Part shown: positions 54,276 to 63,992 of the stretch, piece by piece
How the letters are laid out: the number at the start of each line of letters is the position of its first letter
How positions within the stretch are numbered: position 1 is the first letter of the stretch
Assembly (NCBI RefSeq): GCF_014202505.1
Contig: NZ_JACHGW010000008.1
Span: forward strand, 107,035 to 171,034
Length of the DNA stretch: 64,000 nucleotides
From: Armatimonas rosea
GTDB lineage: Bacteria > Armatimonadota > Armatimonadia > Armatimonadales > Armatimonadaceae
Direction of reading: 5' to 3'
Translations under genes and position numbers: made by a program
Notes under the pieces: model-generated
Seen by the model: the letters and a program-made list of their open reading frames with translations, nothing else
The model's database searches: none
What the model was told of the DNA's origin: nothing

Positions 54276-55211
54276 TTACGCCACCAAACCCTTTGTCACA
54301 CGCAGGAAGATATCTTCCAGGTCGGTATCTTGCTCGGCGAAGGTCTGGACACGGACTCCGTTCTGGATCAGCGCCAGTAGCACCCCGGATTGGTCGTCGA
54401 GCGTGCCGTTGTAGTCCACCCGAATCGTCTCGCTCACCAGCGCGACATCGCGGACATGGTCCACATCGCGCAGGATCGCCATCGCTTGCGCACGGTCGGC
54501 CTCGGGGACACGCAGCTCCAGCACGCGCCCCCCGAGCACCTCCTTCATGATCTTCTCAATCGGCCCGGCGACAATCATCTCACCCCGCTCGATAATCCCC
54601 ACCGATGTGCAGAAGTCGGCGAGCTCGGGGAGGATGTGGGAGCTGACAATAATGGTCTTGCCCATGTTGCGCAGCTCTTTGAGAAGCTCTTTAATCTCGA
54701 TACGCGCCCGTGGGTCGAGGCCCGATGCGGGCTCGTCGAGGAGGAGCACCTTGGGGTTGTGCACCAGGGTGCGTGCCAGACAGAGCCGCTGCTTCATCCC
54801 GCGGGAGAGCGACTCGACATAGGCATCTTTCTTGACCGAGAGGTTGGTTAGGTCCAAGACCAGGTCGATCAGCCCCGGCCGGTCGCCCTTGGGAACCCGA
54901 TAAGACGCGGCGAAGAAGTCCAGGTACTCCCACACCTTGAAGTCGTCGTAGACCCCGAAGGCATCGGGCATGTAGCCGATCTTGGAGCGCACCGCCTCCG
55001 GGTCCTGGGAGACCTCGATCCCATCGACTTTTGCGCTCCCCGCCGACGGGTCCAGCAGGGTCGCGAGGATCTTGATCGTGGTGGTCTTGCCCGCGCCGTT
55101 GGGGCCGATAAAGCCGAATATCTCGCCCTCATTGAGGGTCAGCGAGAGGTTCTTGACGGCCACAAGGTCGCCGTACTCTTTTCGTAGGTGGTTGATCTCT
55201 ACCAGTGGCAT
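54276..55211 (-). CDS. ABC transporter ATP-binding protein (exporter)
   Basis: 311 residues. Walker A is GFIGPNGAGKTTTIKILATL, the signature is SLSRGMKQRLCLARTL, Walker B is VLLLDEPASGLD, and the H-loop is in IIVSSHILPEL. The C-terminal about 80 residues (VDYNGTLDDQSGVLLALIQN) are the extra domain of ABC-2 export ATPases. It powers the two permeases of this operon (52767 and 55911). It starts 4 bases after the SIMPL gene stop. Confidence 0.92.
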   Translation of the reverse strand: MPLVEINHLRKEYGDLVAVKNLSLTLNEGEIFGFIGPNGAGKTTTIKILATLLDPSAGSAKVDGIEVSQDPEAVRSKIGYMPDAFGVYDDFKVWEYLDFFAASYRVPKGDRPGLIDLVLDLTNLSVKKDAYVESLSRGMKQRLCLARTLVHNPKVLLLDEPASGLDPRARIEIKELLKELRNMGKTIIVSSHILPELADFCTSVGIIERGEMIVAGPIEKIMKEVLGGRVLELRVPEADRAQAMAILRDVDHVRDVALVSETIRVDYNGTLDDQSGVLLALIQNGVRVQTFAEQDTDLEDIFLRVTKGLVA

Positions 55212-55215
55212 ATCT

Positions 55216-55914
55216 CTACTCTTTGCCTCCCAAAGTGGTCAGTCGGTACTCAAGCCGGACCCGCACGGAAATGATAATCTGGTTCGATGTGATAGGAGTC
55301 CGGTCTCCTGCTGAAATATTTGCACGGTTGGAGTAGTAGTTCATGCCATTGAATTCCCCGGCGATCACTCCGCCACTCTCATCTTCCATCAAGCTTTCCA
55401 GGGTTAGTTTGCTCCCCCCGGCCGCCTCGGCAAGAGCCTTGGCCTTGCGCTGTCCGTCCTGAACCGCTTGTTTCAGGGCAAGGTCATGGAGAGGCTCTGG
55501 GTTGGTTACCTCAAAAGCCAGATCGCTTGCGGTGTTGGCTCCCGCCTTGAGGGCCGCATCGACAACCTTGCCTGCATCGGCGAGCCTGCGGATGGTCACC
55601 TCGAGAGCGTTACTGACCTGACGAATCTTCGAGCCTCCATCGGTCGCCTGTACGCCGAAACCGACCGTCTGGATGTCTTTGGCCTCGATCCCAAGCTTGC
55701 GCAGTGCGGCGATAACCGCCTCCAGTCGCTGGGCGTTCTGTCGGGCGGCGACTGCTGCATCTGGGCCGCGCGTCTCGACACCGAGTGTCACTCGCGCTCG
55801 GTCGGGCTTGGCGAGGATAACGCCTCTGCCCGTCACGGTCACGAGGGCGGGCTTGGTCTCTTGTGCCCACGCGGTGCCCAGGCAGAGAACCAGTGTCGCA
55901 AGAAGGGCTCTCAC
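55216..55914 (-). CDS. SIMPL (DUF541) domain periplasmic protein
   Basis: 232 residues with a signal peptide (MRALLATLVLCLGTAWA). The SIMPL fold is seen in VTVTGRGVILAKPDRARVTL, AVIAALRKLGIEAKDIQTVG, and the QDGQRKAKALAEAAGGSKLT helix. SIMPL proteins are periplasmic and linked to stress or export; no enzyme activity is known. It sits between two permease genes and overlaps the upstream one by 4 bases (ATGA), so it may be an accessory of the exporter. Confidence 0.88.
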   Translation of the reverse strand: MRALLATLVLCLGTAWAQETKPALVTVTGRGVILAKPDRARVTLGVETRGPDAAVAARQNAQRLEAVIAALRKLGIEAKDIQTVGFGVQATDGGSKIRQVSNALEVTIRRLADAGKVVDAALKAGANTASDLAFEVTNPEPLHDLALKQAVQDGQRKAKALAEAAGGSKLTLESLMEDESGGVIAGEFNGMNYYSNRANISAGDRTPITSNQIIISVRVRLEYRLTTLGGKE

Positions 55915-56729
55915 GCGCTCATCTCTTTGGGGCCGTGGGCGAGCTTGCGGGTGATCGCCACCAGCAAGAGCACCGCGCCGACCAGCGAGCCTAGGGTGAG
56001 CAGAACCGCGACCTCAGGGTGGATGTCGTTGCTCTGGTTCATGGTCAGCTCGGTCATGGCGTAGTAGGGATTGCTCCACAGCGGCATAAAGCTCAGGGTC
56101 GCATCACGGCCGTAGGAGTTGTAGCCCGCCACGGACTGCCAGAGCGAGAGCGCCAGCGGAGAGCCCAGCACCAGAAACGCGACCGTCCCCGCCGCCGTTG
56201 CGGTGGCGACCTGGGTTCGTCGGCAGGCCCAGGAGCAGAACATCCCTAGCGCGCCATAAAAGAAAGTCGTTGCCAGCAGGAGCACGTGGGCCAAGACAAA
56301 CTGCGCGAGGGTCACCGTGCCCACGCACGCCGCGGCGATATTGAGGGGGAAGAAGACCAGCAGGGTCGCCAGGGTCGGCAGGAGCCCCCCGATAAACTTG
56401 CCCCCGACAATCTCTGTGTGGGTCAGCTTGGAGAGCAGGAGCGCGTTCCAGGTCTGCTTCTCCCGCTCGATCGTGATCGTCGAGGCCAACATCGCCGGGG
56501 TGAGGAGCACCACGAGGCTTGTCTCAAAGACCGTGAGAAACATCCCGAAGGCATCGCGTGCGCCTGTCTGGCTGTAGAGGATCGCCCGCAGGCTGAACCA
56601 GTAGAACAGTGGGATGACCAGCCCGACGATACAGTAGATCACGATCCGGTTCGCTTTTGACTGACGACGGAGCTGAAATCGGGTCGTAATCTCTTTGTAG
56701 AGCACGGGGTTTTCGGTAAAGACAGACAT
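55911..56729 (-). CDS. ABC-2-type transporter permease (operon first gene)
   Basis: 272 residues, about six membrane helices (NRIVIYCIVGLVIPLFYWFS, FETSLVVLLTPAMLASTITI, LVGAVLLLVAITRKLAHG). EREKQTWNALLLSKLTHTEI is the coupling block. GGAGAAGGAC 10 bases upstream is a good ribosome-binding site, unlike the leaderless genes. Along with the ATPase and the second permease it forms a two-permease exporter. It is shorter than the 502-residue permease, so the two halves are unequal. Confidence 0.85.
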   Translation of the reverse strand: MSVFTENPVLYKEITTRFQLRRQSKANRIVIYCIVGLVIPLFYWFSLRAILYSQTGARDAFGMFLTVFETSLVVLLTPAMLASTITIEREKQTWNALLLSKLTHTEIVGGKFIGGLLPTLATLLVFFPLNIAAACVGTVTLAQFVLAHVLLLATTFFYGALGMFCSWACRRTQVATATAAGTVAFLVLGSPLALSLWQSVAGYNSYGRDATLSFMPLWSNPYYAMTELTMNQSNDIHPEVAVLLTLGSLVGAVLLLVAITRKLAHGPKEMSA

Positions 56730-56827
56730 GGCAAAAGTCCTTCTCCTAGCTTAACGCTATTATGGCCGCAACGGTTACGGCTCGCTACAAAAAATCCTTT
56801 GGCGCAAGGTGGCCGGGAGAGGGGCGG

Positions 56828-56833
56828 TATAAT
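56828..56833 (+). promoter_or_regulatory. -10 box of leaderless promoter (gatCA)
   Basis: TATAAT after GG, 6 bases before the gatC ATG at 56840. Confidence 0.65.
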
Positions 56834-56839
56834 GGGCGC

Positions 56840-57139
56840 ATGGCCTTGACCACAGAAGATGTTCGCAAGGTCGGGACGCTGGCCCGCCTTGCCCTCTCGG
56901 ACGATGAGATCGCGACGATCACTCCCCAGCTCAATGACCTCCTCGACCAGTTTGCCCGCCTGCAGCAGCTCGATACCACCCAGGTCGCGCCCACCAGCCA
57001 CGCCGTCCCGGTGACGGCACTGCTGCGCGACGACGAAGTGAAGCCCTCGCTCTCGCAGGCGGAGGTGCTCACGCTCACCGGGCACACCGATGAGATCATG
57101 GGCGGCTTTATTGTCCCGCAAGTGCTGGGAGGAGACTAG
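56840..57139 (+). CDS. gatC: Aspartyl/glutamyl-tRNA amidotransferase subunit C
   Basis: 99 residues, normal length. The opening [20 protein letters not shown] and [20 protein letters not shown], then [11 protein letters not shown] near the end, match GatC. It helps fold GatA and bridges GatA and GatB in the complex that converts Glu-tRNA(Gln) or Asp-tRNA(Asn) to the amide form. The ATG at 56840 is set by the -10 box; upstream codons lie in the promoter. It is followed by gatA after 2 bases. Confidence 0.93.
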   Translation: MALTTEDVRKVGTLARLALSDDEIATITPQLNDLLDQFARLQQLDTTQVAPTSHAVPVTALLRDDEVKPSLSQAEVLTLTGHTDEIMGGFIVPQVLGGD

Positions 57140-57141
57140 CC

Positions 57142-58602
57142 ATGGAGCTTACCCATCTCACCGCGACCCAGATCGCCGCAAAAGTGAAGGCAAGAGAGGT
57201 CTCCGCCCGCGCGGTCACCGAGGCGTTTCTGGCACGGATCGCGGCGCACGACGAGGCCGTGGGAGCGTTTTTGACGGTCTTAGAGGAGCAGGCGCTCGCC
57301 CAGGCCGATGCGGTGGACGCCAAGCTGGCGGCGGGCGAGGACCCCGGCCCGCTCGCGGGGGTTCCCGTGGCGCTCAAGGACAACCTCTGCACCCGTGGGA
57401 TCGAGACGACCTGTGCCAGCAAGATCCTCGCCGGCTTTGTCCCGCCCTACAGCGCAACCGTTGTGGAGAAGCTGGAGGCCGCAGGCGCGATCGCGATCGG
57501 CAAGACCAACCTGGATGAGTTTGCCATGGGCTCCTCAACCGAGAACTCGGCGCTGAAGCTGACCCACAACCCGTGGGATCTCTCGAAAGTGCCGGGGGGC
57601 TCGTCGGGGGGGAGCGCGGCGGCAGTCGCGGCGGACTTCGCCCCGCTCTCGCTCGGCTCCGATACCGGCGGCTCGATCCGCCAGCCCGCGAGCTTCTGCG
57701 GCGTGGTCGGGGTCAAGCCCACCTACGGCCGTGTCAGCCGCTACGGCCTGGTTGCGTTTGCTTCGTCGCTGGACCAGATCGGGCCGTTTGCGAAGAATAT
57801 CGAGGACGCGGCCCTGGCGATGACTGTCCTCTCCGGCCACGACTCCTACGACTCCACCAGTGTCCCGCGCGAGGTCCCCGACTACACAAAGGCGCTCACC
57901 GGGGATATCAAGGGCCTGCGGATCGGGGTACCCACCGAGTACTTCGCCGCTGGGATCGCCTCGGAGATTCGCATCTTGGTGCAGAGCGCGATCGGGGTGC
58001 TCCGTGGCCTGGGTGCCGAGGTGGCCGAGTGCTCCCTGCCCCACACCGAGTACACCCTCCCCGCCTACTACATTGTCGCCCCCGCCGAGGCATCGAGCAA
58101 CCTTGCCCGCTACGACGGTGTCCGCTACGGCCACCGGACCCAGCGCGCGACAAGCCATATCGATCTCTTTGAGAAGAGCCGCGAGGAGGGCTTTGGCGAC
58201 GAAGTGAAGCGGCGCATCTTGATCGGCACCTACGCGCTCTCCGCCGGGTACTACGATGCTTTCTACCTGAAGGCGCAGCAGGTGCGGACGCTGATCCAGC
58301 AGGACTTCGAGGATGCGTTTCAAAACTTCGACGTGCTTATCACGCCCACGGCCCCGACCACGGCCTTTGGGATCGGGGAGAAAACCGACGATCCCCTGGC
58401 GATGAAGCTCTCGGATATCTGCACGCTCTCGGCCAACCTCGCTGGGATTCCCGCGCTCTCGCAGTGCTGTGGCTTCGATACCAATGGCCTGCCCGTCGGA
58501 ATGCAGCTCCTCGGGCCTGCGTTCTCCGAGGAGCTGCTCTTTAAGGTGGCCCACGCCTACGAGCAAGCCACCGACTGGCACACCCGCCGCGCGAGCCTCT
58601 AG
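57142..58602 (+). CDS. gatA: Aspartyl/glutamyl-tRNA amidotransferase subunit A
   Basis: 486 residues, typical length. Amidase-signature triad: Lys in [14 protein letters not shown], Ser in [20 protein letters not shown], and the nucleophile Ser in [16 protein letters not shown]. Further family blocks are [20 protein letters not shown] and [14 protein letters not shown]. It supplies ammonia from glutamine for tRNA-dependent amidation. gatB is not in the window, so it must be elsewhere. Its stop overlaps the convergent gene by 4 bases. Confidence 0.96.
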   Translation: MELTHLTATQIAAKVKAREVSARAVTEAFLARIAAHDEAVGAFLTVLEEQALAQADAVDAKLAAGEDPGPLAGVPVALKDNLCTRGIETTCASKILAGFVPPYSATVVEKLEAAGAIAIGKTNLDEFAMGSSTENSALKLTHNPWDLSKVPGGSSGGSAAAVAADFAPLSLGSDTGGSIRQPASFCGVVGVKPTYGRVSRYGLVAFASSLDQIGPFAKNIEDAALAMTVLSGHDSYDSTSVPREVPDYTKALTGDIKGLRIGVPTEYFAAGIASEIRILVQSAIGVLRGLGAEVAECSLPHTEYTLPAYYIVAPAEASSNLARYDGVRYGHRTQRATSHIDLFEKSREEGFGDEVKRRILIGTYALSAGYYDAFYLKAQQVRTLIQQDFEDAFQNFDVLITPTAPTTAFGIGEKTDDPLAMKLSDICTLSANLAGIPALSQCCGFDTNGLPVGMQLLGPAFSEELLFKVAHAYEQATDWHTRRASL

Positions 58603-60074
58603 CGGCGGATGACAGTGGGGGGAGGGATCATCACTCTCCCCATCCCAAAGTAGCTCGTCGAGCCCGAGACACGAGGCGGAGAGAGCAGGAGCTGGTACTG
58701 CCGGCGCATCTCCGGGGTCATGGCTTGCTTCTCTAGCCGCTTCGCCCGCTCCGGGTCGCTCTGCCGCAGGGGGAAGAGTGCCGCGGAGACCAGGGAGTCG
58801 TACTGTAGCCGTGCCTCATTGGACGAGAGCCCCCTGAGCAGGGCCAGCACCTTGTCCACCCCCTCCCAGTTCTTCTGCTCGACATAGTGCCGCCCGACAC
58901 TCAGAAGCGCTTGGCCACGCTGCGCATCGCTATGGATGGTCTGGGCCAGCGCGAGTGGGTCCTCGCTGAGCTGGGAGAGCGCCGAGCTATAGAAAAACTG
59001 CTCGACCTCCTGGTCGTAGACTCTCTTACCCGCTTCCGACGTGTCAGGGCGTAGCACGGCCAAGGCAGCCTTGAGTGTGGGGAGGTCTTTCTTGCTCCGC
59101 GCCTGAGAGCAGACACTTCGCAGAAGCTCAGGCCTGTCTTGGGGATGTGCGTAGGTGCGTACTAGCTCCAGCGCGCTGGCAGGAGGGAGCCGGAAGCCAA
59201 CGGTTTGGAGGAGCTGGTAGCGCATCGACGGAGTAATGCTGGTGATGCGCTGGTTGGTTCCTAATACCTGCTCTTTGCGCTGGCTGGGCGCATTGGGGAG
59301 GCGCTGCAGAACGGCTTTTAACCCTGGGGTGTCGTTGGCCTGCAGACAGCTCGAGCCTAGGCTGTTGAGGGCCTGTGCCTGCTGCTCAGAGGGCTGGATC
59401 CGTTCGGCGGTCGCCAAGGCGGCGGGGAGGTTGCCCGCCTTGTAGTAGGCAGACATGAGGGTTTGGTAGACTGCCTGGCAGGCTTCAGGGGTCATCTGCG
59501 CGATCAGACGCTCGCTAAGGGCCAGTCGCTCAAGCTCCGTCTTGCCGGAAACGGTTGTCATGCTGCCGTATCCCAGCAAGTTGGTGATCAGGCTACCAAA
59601 CACCGCGGAGCGATCTGGCTCGGGGACAGAGGCCGCATTGGCGAGGGTGGCATCGAGCCCCTCTTTCTCGGTCTGGGTACGGAAGACATCGACCAGGAGA
59701 CTTCGGTCGTCTTGGGCACTGGCACGGGCATCGGAGAACTCGCCCGCAGCGAGCTGGGCCTTGACAAGGGCGGCGCGGAGCTCCTGATGGCTGACATTAT
59801 CGTCCTCCTTGCGGAACGAGAGAGTCTTGACCAGCGCCGCGCAGCCCTTGCGGTCGCCCAGCTTGAGCTTGGCCTCCGCCGCGAGGTAGTTGAGGTTCTC
59901 CTTGCTGTAGGCCTTGCCAAAGTCAAGGGTCGTGAGATAGGCACTCATGTCGGCCCCATTTTGTTTGGCCATGACATTGAGCGTAACAAAAACTCCTCCC
60001 GTGAGAACCATCGTCAAGATTCCAAGCCGCGCGGGAAGTCCGAGGCCGGGACGGGAAGCATCTACTTTTTTCAT
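58599..60074 (-). CDS. Membrane-anchored helical-repeat protein, paralog A
   Basis: 491 residues. It begins [20 protein letters not shown] and has one membrane helix (16-34). The rest is a series of helical pairs of TPR or Sel1-like type ([40 protein letters not shown]), which probably forms a superhelix. No catalytic motif. It shares the first 90 residues and the general pattern with the next gene (60102-61523), so it arose by tandem duplication. A strong ribosome-binding site (AAGGAGC) precedes the ATG, identical in both copies. Function unknown. Confidence 0.7.
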   Translation of the reverse strand: MKKVDASRPGLGLPARLGILTMVLTGGVFVTLNVMAKQNGADMSAYLTTLDFGKAYSKENLNYLAAEAKLKLGDRKGCAALVKTLSFRKEDDNVSHQELRAALVKAQLAAGEFSDARASAQDDRSLLVDVFRTQTEKEGLDATLANAASVPEPDRSAVFGSLITNLLGYGSMTTVSGKTELERLALSERLIAQMTPEACQAVYQTLMSAYYKAGNLPAALATAERIQPSEQQAQALNSLGSSCLQANDTPGLKAVLQRLPNAPSQRKEQVLGTNQRITSITPSMRYQLLQTVGFRLPPASALELVRTYAHPQDRPELLRSVCSQARSKKDLPTLKAALAVLRPDTSEAGKRVYDQEVEQFFYSSALSQLSEDPLALAQTIHSDAQRGQALLSVGRHYVEQKNWEGVDKVLALLRGLSSNEARLQYDSLVSAALFPLRQSDPERAKRLEKQAMTPEMRRQYQLLLSPPRVSGSTSYFGMGRVMIPPPTVIRR

Positions 60075-60101
60075 GAACTTGCTCCTTGGTGTGAAGGGGG
60101 A

Positions 60102-61523
60102 CTAGCGGTGGAGGCTCTGTCCCTCGAGTGGTGGCTGGGAGCCCTCCAGGGTGCTTGGCGCGGAGGGGACGGTGCGTAGCGGCAGGATGCTCAGGGCACT
60201 CTGGCGCTGCTGGGGGTCGACGATCTGCTCGGCGTACTGGCGGGCACGAGCCGGGTCGCTGATGCGAAGACGGGCACTCGCCGTGGCTGAGAGCGAGTCG
60301 TAGACTCTCTGGAGCTCTGGCTTCGGGATCGGGCCAAGGCCCCTAAAAAGCCTATCAAGCCCCTGCCAGTTGTTTTGTTGCACCCACTGGAGCCCAAGCT
60401 GCTGGAGCGTCGCCCCGCGCACTCTCTCGTCGTGGATGCCTAAGACAAGTTCGAGCGGGTCGGGCACGAGGTCCAAGGCGTTGTAGAAGATCTGGGAGGC
60501 CTCTTGGTCGTAGAGCCGCTTGGCTGCCTCGGAGGGGAGGGAGTGAAGCAGCTGTAGCGCTGCCAGAGCGGCCTGACGATTACGCGTATTGATGGCATTG
60601 CTCGAAACCGTATGCACCAGGGTGGGGAGGTCGTCGGGGTGAGCGTAGGCCTGCATCAGCTCCAGGATCGTGTTGGGCGACTCGGAGGAGGCGATGAGCT
60701 CGGTCAGGAGCTGGAAGCGTGGCGCAGGAGTCAGGGGCCGCGACACCATCCGGGGCTGGCGCCCGTTTGCCTCACTGGGCAGGCGCTCCAGAATCACCCG
60801 CAGCGACATCATATCCCGCGCCCGCAGGCAGGCCCTTCCCAGCACGACAAGGGCCGCGCTCTGCTCCGGCTTGGTGGGGAGCCCCTCCAAGACGGCGATG
60901 GCTCGGGCAAGCTCCCGTTTTTTGTAGTAGGTATCTGCGAGCGCAGGAGTAAGCTCTCGGCGCTGGTGAGGCTCGGGGAGGCGCGCGATAGTCTCCTCGG
61001 CCCCCGATGTATCGCCCTGGGCAAGCTGGTGGAGCGCTAGTGTCCGGTACAGCGGGGGCTGATCGCTCGGAGGGAGCTGGGAGACGCCGGCCAGCGCTAC
61101 CTTGGCACCTTGGCGCTGGAGTTGCTTTAAGAGGACCTCTTCGGCGAGGCTCGTGTCGCCCGCAGCGCTGAGGAGGGCCTCCGTGAGCTCGCCCGCCGCA
61201 AGCTGTGCCTTAACCAGCCTCAGCCGAAGCGCTTGGTAGCGCTTGCCGTCGTCGTCGCTCCCAAAGGCAAGTGTCTTGACCAGTGCCGCGCAGCCCTTGC
61301 GGTCACCGAGCTTGAGCTTGGTCTCCGCCACGGAGTAGTTGAAGTTCTCCTTGCTGTAGGTCCTGCGGTAGTCGATCTTGGTTAGGTAGACACCGGCATC
61401 GGTCCCCCGTCGTTTTGCAACCACCGTCAGCGTGGCAAAGACGCCCCCCGAGAGAATCAAGGTCAGGATTCCGAGCCGTGCCGGAAACCCCAGACCGGGG
61501 CGTGAAGCATCTACTTTTTTCAT
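60102..61523 (-). CDS. Membrane-anchored helical-repeat protein, paralog B
   Basis: 473 residues. N-terminus [20 protein letters not shown] and a membrane helix, then [20 protein letters not shown] and helical repeats (ADTYYKKRELARAIAVLEGL, TVSSNAINTRNRQAALAALQ) as in paralog A. The two proteins keep the anchor and first domain closely and diverge in the middle. The start at 61523 has AAGGAGC 6 bases upstream; the frame further upstream holds the promoter of the divergent GNAT gene. The 27-base gap to paralog A suggests one transcript. Function unknown. Confidence 0.7.
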   Translation of the reverse strand: MKKVDASRPGLGFPARLGILTLILSGGVFATLTVVAKRRGTDAGVYLTKIDYRRTYSKENFNYSVAETKLKLGDRKGCAALVKTLAFGSDDDGKRYQALRLRLVKAQLAAGELTEALLSAAGDTSLAEEVLLKQLQRQGAKVALAGVSQLPPSDQPPLYRTLALHQLAQGDTSGAEETIARLPEPHQRRELTPALADTYYKKRELARAIAVLEGLPTKPEQSAALVVLGRACLRARDMMSLRVILERLPSEANGRQPRMVSRPLTPAPRFQLLTELIASSESPNTILELMQAYAHPDDLPTLVHTVSSNAINTRNRQAALAALQLLHSLPSEAAKRLYDQEASQIFYNALDLVPDPLELVLGIHDERVRGATLQQLGLQWVQQNNWQGLDRLFRGLGPIPKPELQRVYDSLSATASARLRISDPARARQYAEQIVDPQQRQSALSILPLRTVPSAPSTLEGSQPPLEGQSLHR

Positions 61524-61577
61524 GAACTTGCTCCTTGGTGCAGTATTCGGTGTTCTCTGTGATTTGTCAAGGACAGG

Positions 61578-61583
61578 TACAAT
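61578..61583 (+). promoter_or_regulatory. -10 box of leaderless promoter
   Basis: TACAAT after GG, 7 bases before the ATG at 61591. Confidence 0.6.
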
Positions 61584-61590
61584 AGTGCCC

Positions 61591-62073
61591 ATGCCCATTC
61601 ACGTTCGTCCCGCAACTCCCGCGGATGGTTCAAACTTTCTTAGCCTGATCCAGGCCCTTGCGGACTACGAAGCGCTGCCCGGCCCCACCGACGATGCCAA
61701 AGAGCGCTTGCTGGCCGATGCCTTTGCGCATCAGCCGCCACGGTTTTTTGTGCACCTGGCCTTCGACGAAGAGAGTGCGGAGCCGCTGGGCTACACGATC
61801 ACGTTCTTTACCTACTCGACCTTCCTGGCCAAGCCGACTCTGTTTTTAGAGGACTTCTTCGTGCTCCCGGAGGCGCGGACCAAGGGAGTCGGGAGCGCCC
61901 TCTTCGACTTCCAGGTGCGCGAGGCAAGCCGGCTGGGCTGTGGGCGCATGGAATGGACCTGCCTCGACTGGAACGAGCTGGCGCAGGGGTTCTACAACAA
62001 GCGCGGCGCGACCCACCTCAAGGACTGGTGGATCTACCGCCTGACCGAGGAGGACTTCACCCGGTGGAGCTAA
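61591..62073 (+). CDS. GNAT-family N-acetyltransferase (diamine/aminoalkyl type)
   Basis: 160 residues, a single GNAT domain of the length and pattern of the spermidine/diamine acetyltransferase group: IRV-type opening strand, LGYTITFFTYSTFLAKPTLF, EDFFVLPEARTKGVGSALFD (acetyl-CoA loop), GCGRMEWTCLDWNELAQGFY, then the C-terminal YNKRGATHLKDWWIYRL. It likely acetylates a polyamine or a related amine. The ATG at 61591 begins MPIHVRPATPADG. The next gene starts 10 bases inside it. Confidence 0.85.
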   Translation: MPIHVRPATPADGSNFLSLIQALADYEALPGPTDDAKERLLADAFAHQPPRFFVHLAFDEESAEPLGYTITFFTYSTFLAKPTLFLEDFFVLPEARTKGVGSALFDFQVREASRLGCGRMEWTCLDWNELAQGFYNKRGATHLKDWWIYRLTEEDFTRWS

Positions 62074-62663
62074 CCGATCCCGAGAGCGCCGTCCTCTGGC
62101 ACCTCTACGACTCCGGGCCACGCGAGCCCGTGGTCCTGCTCGACGACTCCCGCAACGCGCCGCCGCTGCCGCTCTTGCGCGGCCAGCTCACCGACGAGCA
62201 AGTGGCCCAGGCGCTGGCGGACCTGATCGACAAGGGGCTCGTGCGGCTCTGGAGCGAGGCGGAGCTGGACGAAGAGCGCCTGCGCTGGGAGAGCGAGCCG
62301 CTCCACGCCGGCTTCGGGGTGGACCTGGACGACCTCGATCCCGGCTGGGCGGATCTCACCCGTGCGGGCTGGCGGATCGCGCTCAACCGCTGGGGGATGG
62401 ACCGCCGCTTCACCACCTACGACGATAGCGTGCCGGGGTTGGTGGTGATCTACGGAGAGTCGCCCGCCGCCTGCATGACCGAGCGGGACACGCTCACCTA
62501 TAAGATCGACAATGGGAGGTTCTATACCTACGGCCTCGTGCAGCAGCCAGGGCCAGTGACCCGCGTGGGCGAGGTCGAGAATGTCAAGGGCTGGTGGTAC
62601 AACCGCTTCCACCTCATCCGCCCCGGCTACTGCGCCCGCCTGGAGTACACGCCCGCTCCCTAG
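62064..62663 (+). CDS. Uncharacterised protein, coupled to the GNAT gene
   Basis: 199 residues. It opens ELTDPESAVLWHLYDSGPR and has a winged-helix-like first part (about 1-70; RGQLTDEQVAQALADLIDKG, LVRLWSEAEL), then a mixed beta domain (YDDSVPGLVVIYGESP, GWWYNRFHLIRPGYCARLEY). No known family. Start is GTG at 62064, with GAGGAGGA upstream, overlapping the GNAT stop. It ends 4 bases inside the convergent antiporter gene. A DNA-binding role for the N-half is only a guess. Confidence 0.6.
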   Translation: MELTDPESAVLWHLYDSGPREPVVLLDDSRNAPPLPLLRGQLTDEQVAQALADLIDKGLVRLWSEAELDEERLRWESEPLHAGFGVDLDDLDPGWADLTRAGWRIALNRWGMDRRFTTYDDSVPGLVVIYGESPAACMTERDTLTYKIDNGRFYTYGLVQQPGPVTRVGEVENVKGWWYNRFHLIRPGYCARLEYTPAP

Positions 62664-63838
62664 TGGAGCTTGAGGCGCTTGAGCAGCGGCGTAACCGTCA
62701 GCCCTTGGACAATCACCGAGAACGCAACCACCCCAAAGGTCACCGCGATCAGCTCCGCGCGCCGCGGCAGGCTCTCGGGCAGACCCAGCACCAGGGCAAG
62801 GGCGAGGGCACCGCGGAGGCCGCCCCAGAAAAGAATGTGCTGGTGTGCCAGGGAGATCGCCAAGGGCGAGCGGGCGAACAGGGCACAGAGCGGGTAGACC
62901 GCCACACCGCGTCCCAGCGTGACGATCCCCGTGGCGATCAGGAGAGGCACCCCGTAGTGCACGAGCTCCCGGAGCAGGTCCTTCTCGCTCGCCCCAATGA
63001 GTAGGAAGATCACCGAGTTGACTAGAAACGCGGCAAACTCCCAGAACGAGCCGACCGCTTCATGTCCCGCATCCGTGATCGAGCCCAGAGAGCCACGGTT
63101 GCCTAGGAGCAGGCCACAGCACAGGGTCGCCAAGACACCCGAGCAGTGAAAGTGCTGCGCCAGCAAGAACGAGCCATAGGCCGCCACCACGGTCAGCGCG
63201 ATCTCAACAAGGTGGTCGTCGGTGTGCCCCGCGATCCACAGAACAAAAAAGCCGACCAGCAGGCCCATGCCACACCCGCCGCCCACCTCACGGAGCAGAT
63301 CTAAGCCGATGTGCGCTACGCTCACTTGCCCGCTACTCGCCCAGGCCAGCACCACCCCAAAGAGCACCGCCGCGGTCCCATCGTTAAAGAGGCTCTCCGC
63401 CTCGACCAGTAGCCGCAGTCGCCCGTGGACGCCCGCTTCTTTAAAGGTCGCAATCACTGAGACCGGGTCGGTAGCGGCGATCAGGGTCCCAAAGACCGTG
63501 GCCGCTTGCCACTCCCAGCCCGCTAAAAAGTGCATCCCTGCCGCCGTGAGTCCTGTCGCCAGTAGTACGCCAAGGGTCGCCAGCAAGAGGATCGGCTTCG
63601 AATCCGCGCGTAGCTCGGTCCAGGGAATATAGAAGGCAGCCTCAAAGATCAGTGGGGGCAGGAGCGCCGAGAAGATCAGCTCCTTGGTGAGAGCCACGCC
63701 CGCGAGCAGCCCTGTGAGAGAGAGCGCCGTTCCCGCTGCGATCAGCCCAATCGTATAAGGAAGCCGTAGCCGTCGCGCTGCCATCGCGGTCAGGCAGACG
63801 ATCAAAAGCAGGAAGGCAATTCGCTCAACGGGTAGCAT
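62660..63838 (-). CDS. CPA1-family sodium/proton antiporter
   Basis: 392 residues with about 12 membrane helices. The CPA1 core is LIAATDPVSVIATFKEAG and ESLFNDGTAAVLFGVVLAW, which carry the ion-binding Asp residues. LILLIVC-type opening helices and the C-terminal VVAFSVIVQGLTVTPLLKRL are typical of the NhaP-like group. It exchanges sodium (or potassium) for protons to control pH and salt. The ATG at 63838 is used; a GTG at 63868 would add 10 residues, and a TACAAT box at 63882-63887 sits 13 bases from it, so the GTG cannot be excluded. Confidence 0.9.
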   Translation of the reverse strand: MLPVERIAFLLLIVCLTAMAARRLRLPYTIGLIAAGTALSLTGLLAGVALTKELIFSALLPPLIFEAAFYIPWTELRADSKPILLLATLGVLLATGLTAAGMHFLAGWEWQAATVFGTLIAATDPVSVIATFKEAGVHGRLRLLVEAESLFNDGTAAVLFGVVLAWASSGQVSVAHIGLDLLREVGGGCGMGLLVGFFVLWIAGHTDDHLVEIALTVVAAYGSFLLAQHFHCSGVLATLCCGLLLGNRGSLGSITDAGHEAVGSFWEFAAFLVNSVIFLLIGASEKDLLRELVHYGVPLLIATGIVTLGRGVAVYPLCALFARSPLAISLAHQHILFWGGLRGALALALVLGLPESLPRRAELIAVTFGVVAFSVIVQGLTVTPLLKRLKLH

Positions 63839-63963
63839 GACATTGTTTTCCGAGGGGAGAGGAAGCACGTTGCCCCCGCCAATTGTATCGTGGTGCGCTA
63901 GGCTGTCTACCGCCTGCGAGTGTCGTGTTGCTAAAGAAAAAGTAAAAAGTTTTACGGATTGTC

Positions 63964-63992
63964 TTGACAGAGGGTTCCCATTGCGATAATAT
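63964..63992 (+). promoter_or_regulatory. Promoter at the window end
   Basis: TTGACA (63964-63969), a 17-base spacer, then TAATAT (63987-63992), heading into the gene beyond the window. It is the best classical promoter in the window; the 63893-63963 stretch before it holds nothing else recognised. Confidence 0.6.
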
